Assembly (NCBI GenBank): GCA_038049695.1
Contig: CP142452.1
Location: 35,452,501-35,516,500 of the forward strand
Source: Cinnamomum chago
Taxonomy: Eukaryota; Streptophyta; Magnoliopsida; Laurales; Lauraceae
Direction: 5' to 3'
DNA: 64,000 bases
Below the pieces are notes generated by a model. It did no database searches. It worked only from the letters and a program-made list of their open reading frames with translations, and had not been told where the DNA came from. Shown piece by piece: positions 10,895 to 23,900 of this stretch. The position numbers and the translations under genes were made by a program. Each line of letters starts with the position of its first letter. Position 1 is the first letter of the stretch.

Positions 10895-12537
10895 ATACCT
10901 CATCTCTAATCATATTAGATTAGCGATTTAGATCTAATCTTTGCATGAGATGCGAAAAAGATAGACCTAGGGCTATGTAAGGATCAATTATGATTGGGTT
11001 TGTTTACTTTATATAGTAAATCGATGTTTGGATAGTCACAAAAGGGTTTAATTATGATGGAAGGATGGTAGGATGCCATTGAGAGCCTTCAAAACTGTTT
11101 TGGAGGTGTTTGGACTCGAATTGAAAAAAACTCAATTTTCTGCCTTCGTTAGGCGGGTCGACCTGGCCCCGCGCTCGGTCGACCGGGTGCTTGTAGGGTC
11201 GGTCGACTGAGCCCTCTGGGCGGTCGACCGGGAAAACAGGATCGCTTTATTCTTTGATCCGGGGTCACCCCCGGACCCCCTCTGCTAAGTGCATGTATTC
11301 AAAGGGTGACTACCTTTGGCATCTTGTTTTTCCATTGTGGTTTGGTAACCTAGTTTTGTCAGATGCTTTGTTGTTTGAGATACTAACTTGCAGGTACTAA
11401 TGTCCTCTCCATATGGCCCACAAGTCTTTTATTTTCTATTTATGGTTATTGGTTTATTTGAGGCTAAGTGTAAAGGGCATCATGATTTCCTTGGTTTCCC
11501 GTGAAAGGGCAAGGCATGTTGAATTTCCCTATAGCCCTTTTATTTCCATATTTAGATTATCATGTAAGTCTCATAATTGAGGCATAGGAATTTATGTAAT
11601 TTTTTTAAATTTATAAATTCTGGCGATGTCCGAGACGATGAAGGAAAGTAAAGTTGGACTCCTAATCAAAGAGTTTGAAGATTACCAAAAGCCTTTTGGT
11701 GATGCCCAAAGAGTTTGAGGAATCCCAAAGTTTTGGAAAGTCTAGAAGTCCAAGAAGTCTATTCCGCATGGGCCATGTGGAGGAGATGACTAATTTCTAA
11801 TTTCAACACTTTCTATTTATGGATGAATGCTTGATTTAGACGGTATCCAAATCTGAACCAAACATAACAATTACCAAAATTGGTCAAATCAAATTAATTT
11901 TTGGAAAGAGTTCTAATTAGAGTTGGTGGGCCCATGAGATGGATCCATTGGTAACACTAATTTAAGAAACTTGACTTTTCATAAAATAACTTGACTTGGA
12001 ACCAATCATTGGTCATATCATGAGATGATTTGATATCTATATTTGTGGGCCCAAATACCTAAAAGGAAATCCTCAATTCTAAAATATTAAGTGGGAGCGG
12101 GGCATTTAAATTTAGAAATCCTCATGGTTTTCCACCATAGGTCCATTGTAAGGAAAGTATTAGCCTCACGCCATCTTGAGAATGATCGTTCCCCACGGAG
12201 GGCTTTTACTTGTCCGGTTACTGGATATGGATCTCCTATGGATAGTGTTGGTGAGACAGGGTGGGGGCCCACTCCCCAAGGATGAGTTGCCCGCAACGGT
12301 TGTCATGCAATGCTAGTTGTTGGGTCACACTTAACTAAAATAATGATGAAGTATCCCCAAGGATTTGCCTCATGTATTTTAGAAACTGAAGCCAATCGGG
12401 AGTCATTCATTATTTGGTATGAGATACCTAGATAATAATGAATGAAGGGGATCATGGATAGTTAGTCTTAATTCTAGTTTTGACCAACTTTGATCCGCAC
12501 CAATTTAGTGGGTATTCGTACTCCGCAAGGAGGCATA
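10895..12537 (+). other. Untranslated leader of the copia element with GGTCGACC cassette
   Basis: There is no gag-like frame here. With 15570-15707 it forms a leader of about 1.8 kb. A GC-rich island at 11150-11235 holds four GGTCGACC-type palindromes (11156, 11177, 11201 as GGTCGACT, 11222). The rest is ordinary AT-rich sequence. Confidence 0.6.
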
Positions 12538-15500
12538 TGTCACGACCCCGGACCGGGCCCCCGAGGGACTGATCCGGGATCGGGACTAATAATGATAATC
12601 TACATCAACAGTTGAATAATACCATACATTTATTTAATTTCCCACAGGTGTCCGCGGTGAGGATATCACAACCATAAATGAATATTTCTGTTTAAGTGCG
12701 GAAGCGTGTAGCAAATCAAATAGTTAAACTATGTTTAGTCATAAAGACAATATCACAAGTATAAAATACTGTATCAGAATGAGCAATGATCATAAGCATG
12801 TTTCCCAAAAGTAGTTAAAGTTTAAACAAAAGGTCATTTAGTTACATTTCCCCAAAAATATAGGCCAACAAAGGCCAATATAACAAACAATAATCCAAGA
12901 ATGATTAAATAGTTTTTCCCATCATGTCACGTCTCTCGTAGCAATCCCGATGTCTACATGACATCGTCAGCACGCCACTCGACTAAGGGCTGCGGTTCAC
13001 CTATCGCCTCCTCCGGCTCCTCCTTAAGGTAGCCGGCAACGGGACCTGAGTACCAAAGCAAATGGAACAGACACGACGGTCTGGCAATAGAGTGAAAAGA
13101 TACAACAACATATAATAAAGGAAATATCTTGAAAAGCATAGAAATCTGTTTAAACAAGAACTCTCATAAAGTAGATAAATCATTTGCTAGAAAACAAGTA
13201 AACAAGATAAAACATATAAGATGTCCAAGGAATCGGGACTAACAAGATGCCAATCACATAAAGCTAAGTCCTCTATCACTAAAGTGACAAAAGTATAACG
13301 GGACGTTGGTCTCAATCACACACGGTGAGGAGATTCAAAGAAAAGCATATATACAATATAAATATGCGGGACGGGACCACGGTAGCGAACCGGGTATCGG
13401 GACGGGACCACGGTAATACACCAGGTATCGGGATCCAAACTGCAGCTGGCGGGACAGGAGAGGGATCTCCAAGTCGGTGGATCAAACCGACAAGGTTATC
13501 CAAGCTTAGTGATGCCGACTCATAGGTTAAATAACAAATCGAGACATATGCAAAATACATCAAGTTCAAGTAAATAAGTGGACGGGGCAAGAATACTCAA
13601 ATGCATAACTTTCATTTCATGTCGGGCAATACACTTCAGGACAAGTCAATGTTACTAGTGTAGCTATCATGTTTTCGGGAAAACAAATCATATAATGTAA
13701 ATCTTGGAATGAAATGAAACAATGAACTATAACAATTTCAGGAAAAATATTGGTTTCAAGATTTATTTGAGGTGAATAGGGATCTCGTATGTCGATTATC
13801 ATAATGACTTGGTACTCCTTGAGTTTGAAGACATTCCGGGCTCCTTATGTACTTTACGATTTTCAAAACTTAAAATGAGCTTATGGATAGTACTAGATGC
13901 TACATTAGAAAATCAAGACTATAAACGGTCCATCCTTGGCATGACGTTAATCCGGAAGCATCGACCAACCTACTCAGTCACCGAAAGGGATAGGATTCGC
14001 GATGACCAGGGAAATAGACTTTGCGTTTAGATATAAGGAAGATATCGCGTTATCCCATCCCGTGCAAGATCGAAATGGATTGAACTTCGATGCCACCGAA
14101 CCAATCGTGAGGAGTGTCGGCTCAAGACATCCTCACACATAGTCCAATCAGTCCAAAAAGGGTAGCCAAAGTCCCACCTAAAACCATTCTAAATCAGGTT
14201 GAAAATTCACTCCAGCAGTAATTTTACCAGTGGGCCCGGTCGACCTAGCTTTGTGTGCCCAGGTCGACCGGGAGTTGTAACTTTAATTGGTCCCAGAAAT
14301 TTTCGTCAGTGTGTCCCAGGTCTACCTGGCCCCTGCCAGGTCGACCGAGCACACTGCGGAACAGAACCCAGGTTTTGTTCTGCAGTGGCCTGGTCCTCCT
14401 CTTTTTCCCCTCCTTCCAACACATATACAACCACACAAAACTAGAGATAGAAAGACATTAAACTCATGTTTCCAAGACATTAAATGAAGCTATCAAGATG
14501 CATTAAGAGCATTTATTTCAACAATGAAAATCACTAAAAGCATGAAAATCCATTAATGTTTCACCAAACCATTTAAAACTCAAAACACCCAATCATTCAC
14601 TTGTCTCAAGTCCAAGCTAGCAGTACCAAGCTTCTAATCACCTCTATAGGTCAAATCCAAGCTACAAACAAAAACCCCCAAAACAAACCCTAAAATGGGT
14701 TACACAAGGAATGAAAATGATAGAACTTCCAATAATGAAAATGAAGCTTGCCTAGGGCTAGAAGAACACTAATATAAAAGATGGGAATGATTACTCACTT
14801 GGATGCCCTTCAAATGAAGAGAGCTAGCTCAAAGAAGATCTCAAGGTTGAAAGATTTCTCCACAAATGGTATCAAAAGGAAGCTCTCAATACGAGGAAGA
14901 GAATGGTGATCTCCATGTTGATGTTGGTGTAAGGTTAGTGTGGATTGGAGATGGAGAAAGCAAGAAGAAGAAGAAGGAGTTGTAAGAAAACCCTAGGTTC
15001 AGTTGTTGTGCTGGAACAATGGAGAATGAAATGAAATGAAGAGTGGGTTTCCCTTTGTTAACAAATGGGGTTGGGTCCCACAACTAAAGAAGCTTGTTTG
15101 GCTGAAATCATCTCTTTCGGGATCTCGGATGAATTCGACGAAGAAGGAAGAATTGATCGTCGAAATATCTAGTTTCCAAAAAATATATGTTTCGTGGGTT
15201 TCGGGGATATCAAGTTTTGGGTACATGTTTAATGTGAAAAGACTGTTTTGCCCTCAAGGCTAGTAAATTGGGTTTCGGGGCCTCGAATGAAAACGGGATC
15301 AACATGAAAGTTGTAGGGATCACTAAGATAAATGAAACGGGATAAAAATGAAATTCCCAAAGATTCCGAAAAATCCTTTAAGTAAATGTCAAGTCAGAAG
15401 GGGAACCCCCAAAGGGCCCCACTAGTTACCAAAGCACTCAAATTTGCCCAAAACTAGAACCAAAGCTATTCCAAACCTAACTTAGCCAAAATCACTAATC

Positions 15501-15564
15501 AAGCTTAGCAGTAACACCAAACTTAATTAGCACTAATCGGGTTCACTCGGGTCGGGGTCTTACA
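12538..15564 (-). mobile_element. Gypsy solo LTR, family A copy 1
   Basis: TGTCACGACC to GGTCTTACA, 3027 bases, with perfect duplication GCATA at 12533-12537 and 15565-15569. No internal region remains, so it is a solo LTR left by recombination. In LTR orientation it holds the dyad block (15134-15164), a GGTCGACC cassette (14238-14387), two CCCGGT...ACCGTGG tandem units (13364-13430), and the CCTCACCGCGG end block. Small ORFs inside are artefacts of these repeats. Confidence 0.95.
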
Positions 15565-15707
15565 GCATACCCCGAGGATTGGGATTCCGATGTATTCTAA
15601 ATTTAGTGGTTATGAGGATTCCCACATAAATTTGGTAGAATACTAAACCCTAATGTCATTTAAATTCATTAATTGAATGTATGGTTATGTGCTACAGTTT
15701 TTCAAGC

Positions 15708-16559
15708 ATGAATTCAAATACTTTCAATCCACTTGCGACCATCCTCAACCAGAATAAGTTGGTGGGATCCAACTATGTAGACTGGAAATGGAACCTGGAT
15801 ATTGTCTTGACTGCCTCATGTTATAAATTTGTCCTTACCAAAACCCCCCTTGATGAGCTTGGCCCGGATGCACCGGAAGAAGAAAAGGAACTTTACACTA
15901 AATGGGCCAAAGACGATGAGATGGCCAGATGCTACATTCTGGCATCCATGTTTAGTGTTTTGCAACACCAACATCAATCATATAAGACTGCATATGATAT
16001 TATATCGAACTTAAAGGAGATGTTTGCGGAACAGGGCAGGCCTGCTAGGCAGGCAGCTATGAGGGTGCTCATTAGCACCAAGATGGCTGATGGTACATCA
16101 GTACATGAACACATGTTGAAAATGATGGACTCATTAAATGAGTTAGATGTACTGGGAGTTGCTATTGTTGCAGAATCGCAGATCGACATAATCCTTGAGT
16201 CATTACCAGAGTCATTCAACAATTTCAAGGTTAATTATAATATGAATAAGATGAATCTGACTCTGGCAGAGCTGTCTAGCCAGCTTGTGGTGACTGAAGG
16301 GATTATGAAGAAGAAGCCAACTGCCCTAGTGACAGAAAAGTCAGATGTCAAGTCCAAGCCGAAAGGCAAAGGGCGGAAAGGCAAAAAGAAATCAGTTCCA
16401 AAAGGTCCTAAGGTGGAGAATGGTCCTAATAGTGGTGTGGCCAAGGCTAAGGGTTCAGGGTCAAAAGGAAAGTGTTTCCATTGTGGTAAGACAGAACATT
16501 GGAAAATGAATTGTCCAGAGTATCTGTCTAAGAAGAAGACCTCAGGTATGATTGAGTAA
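15708..16559 (+). pseudogene. gag: Copia gag (capsid, nucleocapsid)
   Basis: The ATG at 15708 was chosen over one at 15681 because copia gag starts of this type read MNSNTFNPL. The 283-residue frame has the copia gag core (YVDWKWNLDIVLTA near residue 25, LKEMFAEQGRPAR near 105, LPESFNNFK near 170). A basic Lys/Gly stretch follows, then one zinc knuckle CFHCGKTEHWKMNC, all four ligands present. Gag packages element RNA into cytoplasmic particles. The frame ends at a TAA just after the knuckle, where the family usually continues into protease, so the polyprotein is broken here. Gag itself is intact. Confidence 0.9.
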
Positions 16560-18137
16560 CTTATTTCTGAAGTTAGATTTGCAACTGGTACTTCAGAATC
16601 TTGGTGTGTGGACTTCGGGGCAACTAATCACATATGTAATTCGTTGCAGGGGTTCAGGGAAACCAGGAGGCTTAGTGACGAAGAAATCATTGTCAACATA
16701 GGATCTGACGCTAAGGCAGATACTGTTTCAGTGGGAGTTATTACTTTATGTTTTTCAAATAATAAATTGGTTTTGTCAGATACATTATATGTACCGTCTT
16801 TACGGCGGAATTTAATTTCAGTTTCTAGTTTGGTGAATAATAATTATTCCATTACTTTTGGTACTGAAGTTGTCATAAAGAGGAATGATACTTTTATATG
16901 TTCTGACAAGGAAACCAATGGGCTTTATTTATTAATTCCCACAATGTATGAGATACATGATACTGAAACAATTAATAGACCATTGTTGAAGAGGAAGTCA
17001 CCTTCATCTAATCCAACAAAACTTTGGCATTTGAGGCTAGATCATATAAACCTAAACAGGATTGACAGGCTAGTGAAAGATGGTATCTTGCCTTCATTGG
17101 TGGTTGAACCAATGCCTGTCTGCGAGTCCTGTTTGGAAAGCAAAATGACCAAAAGACCATTTTCATCTAAGGGCAATAGGGTCAAAGATTTATTGGAATT
17201 AGTGCATACTGATGTGTGTGGACCCATTAATGTCAGGGTCAGAGGAGGATATGAGTATTTCATCACTTTCACAGATGATTACTCAAGATATAGATACATA
17301 TACCTTGTGCACCGCAAGTCCAAGGCTTTTGAAAAGTTCAAAGAGTTTCGAGCGGAAGCGGAAAAACAATTAGGTAAGAGTATCAAGACTCTTCGATCAG
17401 ATTTAGGAGGGGAATATCTTTCTGCTGATTTTATGGGATATTTATCAGAAAATGGAATTCTATCCTAGTTGTCTGCTCCTGGTATCCCTCAACAGAATGG
17501 AGTAGCAGAAAGAAGGAACATGACTCTTTTAGATATGATTAGGTCTATGCTGAGTTTCTCAGGATTACCTATATCCTTTTGGGGATACGCCTTGGATACT
17601 GCAATGTACATACTAAACCTCGTACCATCTAAGTCTGTACCTAAGACTCCTCGGGAGTTGTGGTCCGGGCGAAAGCCTAATCTACAACAGTTACACATTT
17701 GGGGTTGTTCGGCACACGTGCTAAAGGTTAAGACGGATAAATTGGAAATGAAGTCGGAAGTATGCACGTTTGTAGGATATCCTAAAGGAACTAAAGGTTG
17801 GTTATTCTATAATCCTAGAGAGCAGAAAGTGCTGGTGAGCATCAATGTGGTTTTTCTGGAGGAAGATTATATGATGGACCGGAAATCTTTAGATAAGGTG
17901 ATCTTGGAAGAGATTCAAGAGCAACCGATTCCAAATCCGAGTATGACTGAACTTGAGGAAGAACCACCCTCACCAGACCCAGTAGTTACACCAGTGCCTC
18001 GTCGTAGTGGGAGGATTGTCAGACCTCCTGACAGGTTTTCGCTCTTGGGAGAGTCTCACGAGGCAGTCCCGGAGGAACCGGAACAAGATCCCTGTAACAA
18101 TGTTGAAGCAATTAATGACATAGATTCGGGACGTTGA
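16560..18137 (+). pseudogene. pol: Copia protease and integrase part of pol
   Basis: Protease comes first at about 16599-16790. Its active site reads DFGATNH where the family has D-S/T-G-A, so it is probably inactive. Integrase follows with the HHCC finger (LWHLRLDHINLNRI, CESCLESKM at about 17020-17150). The DDE residues are visible: D in HTDVCGP (17213), D in RSDLGGEY (17397), E in GVAERRN (17500). A TAG at 17466-17468 splits the integrase core. The C-terminal GKGY-like region and an acidic linker run to a TGA at 18135. Integrase normally inserts the cDNA, but the nonsense codons prevent that here. Confidence 0.88.
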
Positions 18138-18880
18138 CAAGATGCTATGAAAGTTGAGATGGAGTCTATGTACTCCAATCAGGTCTAGACACTTGTGGAC
18201 TTGCCTGCCAATATTAAACCTACTGGGTGCAAGTGGGTCTACAAGAGAAAGAGAGGACCAGATGGTAGAGTGGAGACCTTTAAGGCCAGGCTTGTTGCGA
18301 AAGGGTATACTCAGAAAGAGGGTATTGATTATGAGGAAACCTTCTCGCTGGTAGCCATGCTCAAGTCCATCAGGATACTCTTATCCATTGCGGCTCATCT
18401 CGATTATGAGATTTGGCAAATGGATGTCAAGACGTGTTTCTCAACGGTCATCTTGAGGAAGACATCTATATGGTGCAGCCAGACGGTTTTGTAGCTAAAA
18501 ACCAAGAGCCAAAAGTTCGCAAGCTGTAGAAGTCTATTTATGGACTGAAGTAGTCATCCCGAAGTTGGAACATCCGTTTTGATCAGGCAATCAAGTCATT
18601 TGGTTTTTGTCAAAATCCGGATGAGTCATGTGTGTACACGAAAAGTGAAGGTAATAGGGTAGTCTTTCTGGTTTTATATATCGATGACATCCTACTCCTT
18701 GAGAAAGATGTGGGAATGTTGTCAACAGTGAAAGTTTGGTTGGCAAAGACTTTTGATATGAAGGACTTGGGAGAAGCTAGCTACATCCTAGGGATCAAAC
18801 TCCATCGAGACCGGAAAAATAGGATGATTGGTTTATCCCAAGCTGCATACATTGATAAGGTACTGGTATGATTTGCTATG
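18138..18880 (+). pseudogene. pol: Copia reverse transcriptase
   Basis: Motifs in order are: GCKWVYKRKRGPDGRVETFKAR (about 18220-18290), VAKGYTQKEGIDYEETFS, IWQMDVKT (18412-18434), then a one-base frameshift within the next few codons, and the catalytic YIDDILLL at about 18675-18700. GEASYILGIKLHRD follows. Stops lie at 18186, 18527, 18548 and 18869. The catalytic Asp pair is preserved; the frame is not. Confidence 0.88.
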
Positions 18881-19663
18881 CAAGACTCTAAGAAGGGTAT
18901 TACACTTTTCAGGCATGGAGTGCACCTTTCCAAGGATTAGTGTCCTAAGACACCTGAGGAAAAGGAATAGATGAGGTCGATACCATACGCTTTGGCTGTT
19001 GGTAGCCTCATGCATGCTAAGCTGTGTACTAGACCGGATATCTGTCATGCAGTGGGCCTAGTCAGCAGATATCAGTCTAACACAGGACCTAAACATTGGA
19101 CTGTTGTAAAATGTATTCTCAAATACTTGAGAAGGACTAGACATTACATGTTAATTTATGGTAGTGATGAGCTGATTCGAGTTGGATACACAGATTCTGA
19201 CTTCATGTCAGATAAGGATTCCAGAAAATCCACCTCTGGTTATGTATTTATGCTTGGGGGCAGCGCTATCAGCTGGAGGAATATAAAATAGGAATGTACC
19301 GCTGATTCCACCTCGGAGGTTGAATATGTAGCGGCTTGTGAAGCAGCTAAGGAAACAGTATAGCTCAAGAGATTCCTTATGGAACTTGGGGTTATACATT
19401 TGGCACGACAGCCACTCACAGTTTACTGTGACAGCAGCGGGGCAGTCGCTCAGTCCAAGGAGCCCGGAAGCCATAAAAGCCAAAAGCATGTACAAAGGAA
19501 ATATCATTTAGTCAGAGAGATTGTGCAGAGAGTTGATATTGCTATTACCAAGATAACCTCTGCAGACAATCTGACAGATCCCTTTACTAAGCCTTTGACT
19601 ACCAAAGTCTTTGACCAACATGTAGATGGGATGGGCATGAGATGCAACCCTGACTGGCATTGA
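18881..19663 (+). pseudogene. pol: Copia RNase H and pol C-terminus
   Basis: The connection domain shows GSLMHAKLCTRPDICHAVG (about 19005-19060), then RNase H with YTDSDFMSDKDSRKSTSGY, STSEVEYVAACEAAK and VYCDSSGAVAQSKEP. The Asp, Glu and Asp expected at the active site are present. The protein ends ...RCNPDWH at 19663, right before the polypurine tract. In-frame stops at 18940, 18970, 19290 and 19362 fit changes of Gln or Trp codons. Confidence 0.9.
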
Positions 19664-19667
19664 GCCC

Positions 19668-19678
19668 AAGTGGGAGAT
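19668..19678 (+). other. Polypurine tract of the copia element
   Basis: AAGTGGGAGAT directly precedes the 3' LTR start TGTTAGATTG. It is the usual plus-strand DNA primer site. Confidence 0.85.
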
Positions 19679-20965
19679 TGTTAGATTGTGTGGTCTCAAT
19701 CCATCAGTTGATGTAATAAATTGATTAATTTCTTTATTTATCAATAAAATCATGCTTTCCTTTCATGAGATGAATGATGTTTATTACTTAATGCACATGA
19801 CTAATACATATGACATAATGGTTCATGAGATGAATCGGGTCCCATTAGTATATTAGATGTGATATATGTATATGGATGAGATCCACAAACGGGAGACATG
19901 TGTCACAAATCTTATACTTAAAATATCTTCACAACCAGTGATGAGACTGGGCATCTCATCTGATAAGGTTGCAGCACTTTATGAGATAATGTGATTTGTC
20001 TCGATCATTAAAATGGAAGATTCTGGATCACGGTGCTGGTACATTGGATGTATTGAAGGACCATGAAAAGCACCTTATGAAATATTGTCTCGATTTAAGG
20101 ACTGCTCTCATAATTCCCTAGCAATAGGTTCTCAATCCTAAGACATTGATGAACTTAAGTTTCTATCTATTCATTTGCTTTGAGTCACCAATGAGTGAGG
20201 CCAACTGTAGGTCAACACCTCGGTGTCTTGGGTACGTGGTAGTAGGACTGTGGGAACATACAATGATCAAAATAGAATCTATCTATATTATCCCCTTGTG
20301 CCAATTAATGGATTTATTATTAGTAAGTGCGCACCCATCTCGATTAAGAGTTAATTGGATGGTACTGATGATCACTGTGATTAATTGGGGCTCAAGGATA
20401 ATAAGATGTGGATCTAAGATTAGATGAGACAGATTTATTCCAATTGATCCATGGATATTGATAGAGGGGCCTACTTATGGTAATTGAGAAGTTTATGGTC
20501 TTCATTGTAATTTATTCCTAAGACTGGAGTGCAATTGTATTTATATAGTGGTGTTATTTGCAATTAACTGTGAGCCCGGATTGCACATGAGATGTGGGGT
20601 CGCGTGTCCCAGTGGAGCCAGCTTTCTAAGGAATCCCTAGTGGTCCCCACGCTAGCCCAAGATATTAGAAAGTTATTAATCTTGCTTGAGCTCTAAAATG
20701 AAAGAATTAGAAAGTTACTATTTCTATTTGAAGTGGGAATTCTAATAGTGGTAATAGTAAGCTACTAATTTGTGTGGAAGTGTGACTTCTAATACAAATT
20801 AGTAAGAGAGTTAAAAGAGAAGTGATGAGGGCTATAAATAAGGGAATAAACACCCTTGGACGTTCTACACATTGATTCACGCCCAACTCTCTTTATTTGT
20901 GCAAGTGTTGCACAATTTTCTCCTCTTCTCTCTCTTCTAGTTTTCTTCTAGTTCCTTGGAGTTTT

Positions 20966-23900
20966 TGTTGGAAACTAGGTGGGCCATTTAGATAGGTTTC
21001 AAAAGCTTTTGACCCACTTGATGCAGGGATCAACTATCTAGAAGGCAACAAACCCAATTTAGGATGCAATCCCTCAAACTCATAAACCATGTACAGCAAT
21101 ATAACCTATTTAGAAGATAGAAAATAGCACATAAACAAGCAACCACGAAATCCACAACATATAAGGATGTAGATTATACCTTTGGAGCTTTGTAGTGCTC
21201 TAATGGAGAAGTTGATCTCTTTCTTTGATGATGAACACCTTCACTAATCAAATTAAGATCTCCAACACCCTTTGATCTTCCACGCTATGTCCCGTATTAG
21301 ATTCTCTTTTCTCAAGAAGATGGTAGGATCTCCAAGAGAAAAACCCTAAAGGAAACTAGAAGAGAACTAGAAGAGGGAGAGGAAGAGAAGAGTGCAACTC
21401 TTACACACTTAAATGGGCTGGGCGTGAATCCCTATATGGAGTAACATTAGGGACGTCCAAGGCTCTCTTCTTTTCTTTTTATAGCATTGAAGCCACATCC
21501 TCTTACTAATTGAAATAAAAGTCTTACTTCCACAACAATTAGTTGCTTACTAAATCACAATTAGAAGTCTTACTTCAAATATGATTAGTAACCTCCTCTT
21601 TTACTAATTAAAATAGAAGTCCTACTTCCATTAATAATTAGTAACTTACTATTACCACTATTAGAAGTCTCACTTCAAATAGAAATAGTAACTTTCTATT
21701 TCCTTTTAGAGTTCTACTATAATTAGTATCTTTCTAATATATTGGGCTAGCGTGGGGACCACTAGGGATTCCTTAGAAAGCTGGCTCCAACTGGGACACG
21801 CGACCCCACATCTCATGTGCAATCCGGACCCACAGTTAATTGCAAATAACTCCACTATATAAATGCAATTGCACTCCAGTCTTAGGAATAAATTTCAATG
21901 AAGACCCTAAACTTCCCAATTACCACAAGTATGCCCCTCTATCATTATCCATGGATCAATTGGAATAAATCTGTCCCATCCAATCTTAGATCCACATCTT
22001 ATTATCCTTGAGCCCCAATTAATTATAATGATCATTTGGTACCGATCCAATTAACTCTTAATCGGAATGGGTGCGCACTTACCAATGATAAATCCATTAA
22101 TTGGCACAAGGGGATAATGAAGATAGATTCCATCTTGATCATTGCATGTTCCCACAGTCCTACTACCACATACCCAAGACACCGAGGTGTTGACCTACAG
22201 TTGGCCTCACTCATTGGTGACTCAAAGCAAATGAATAGACAGAAACTTGAGTTCATCAATGTCTCAGGATTGAGAGCCTATTGCTAGGGAATTATGAGAG
22301 CAGTCATTAAATCAAGACAGTATTTCATAAGGTGCTTTTCATGGTCCTTCAATACATCCAATGTACCAGCACTGTGATCCAGAATCTTCCATTTTAATGA
22401 TCGAGACAAATCACACTATCTCATAGTGATCAAAGTGCTGCAACCTTGTCAGATGAGATGCCCAATCTCATCACTGATTGTGAAGTTATTTTAAGTATAA
22501 GATTTGTGACACATATCTCCCGTATTTGGATCTCATCCATATACATATATCACATCTAATATACTAATAGGACCTGTAAGACCCCGACCCGAGTGAACCC
22601 GATTAGTACTAATTAAGTTGCGTGTTAGTGCTAAGCTTGATTAGTGATTTTTGGTTAAGATGGGTTTGGAATAGCTTCTGATATAGTTTTGGGGATTTTG
22701 ATTGGCTTTGTGCTAGTAGGGCCCTTTGGGGGTTCCTTTTCATGTCATTGCATATGATTGATGATTTATCGGAGATTTTTACACGTATGATTTTAATCCC
22801 GTTTTACTCGTTTTAATGATCCCGACAACTTTGATGTTGATCCCGTGTTCGTTTGAGATCCCGAAACCCGAATTCTTGGCCTTGAGGGCAAAATAGTCAT
22901 TGCACACAAAATCTGTACCCAAAACTTGATATTCCCGAAACCCGCAAAACATAGACTTTTTGGAAACTAGATATTTCGACGATCATTTCTTCCTTCTTCG
23001 TCGAATTCATCCGAGGACCCGAGGGAGATGATTTCAACCTATTTAGCTCCTTAAGTTGTGGGACCCAATCCATTGTTAACATAAGGGAACCCATTTCCCC
23101 ATTCCCTTCATCCTCCCATCTTCATTTTCCAGCACAAAAGAGAGGGAAGCTAGGGTTTTCCCTTTTCTTCTCCTTCTTCATTCTCCATCACTCAATCCAC
23201 TCTCAAGCTTGCACCTAGGAGAGATTGGAGATCATCATCTTCCTCACCTCATTGAGAGCTTTCTTTCAATAGTCCTTGTGGAGCAAATCATCCATTCCAA
23301 GATTTCCTTTGAGCTTACCTTGTCCATTAGAGGACCTTGCAAGTAAGTATTTCCCTTTATCTCCTAGAAATGTCTTCCTTGGACCCTTGAGAAGCTTCAC
23401 CCTCATTATTGGAAGATTTCCTTGCTATTTCTTTGTTTGACCATTTTAGGGTTTTATTTGGGATTTTGCCTTGTAGCTTGGATTCATTGTCTTGGAAGAT
23501 TTGGTAGAGGTTGATTTCATTGATTTGAAGACTTGAGGCAAGTGAATGAATGATGTTCCTAAGCTTTTATTGATTTTTGGACATTTTCCATTAATGTGCA
23601 TTTATTGCTTTGTTTTGAAATGAATGCTCATAATAAGTGTTAATGACCCATTTATAATCTTGGAGAAGTAGTGGTTTATGGCATTGAATGTCTCATTATT
23701 TTGTTCAAATGTATATATATTGTGAAGTGATTCCTTCTCCTTTTTCCTTGTGTTGGATGTATGGTTGATGGAGGAGAATGTGATTGATTAAATGGAGGAT
23801 TGGTTGTAGTTGGAGGGAGAAAAAGGCCCCTCATTTGATGTGTAAGAAGGGCTAAAAGAAGGTGTAAAAAGGAAGAGAAAGAGAGGAACTGAACTGCCTG

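Noticed and set aside
11156-11229. CRISPR-like array of palindromic repeats
   Set aside because: Repeats are 8 bases, spacing is irregular, and this is a plant retroelement leader.
14199-14487. Three overlapping ORFs on both strands
   Set aside because: They lie in the palindrome cassette of a solo LTR; GGTCGACC repeats keep several frames open. No domain and no codon bias.
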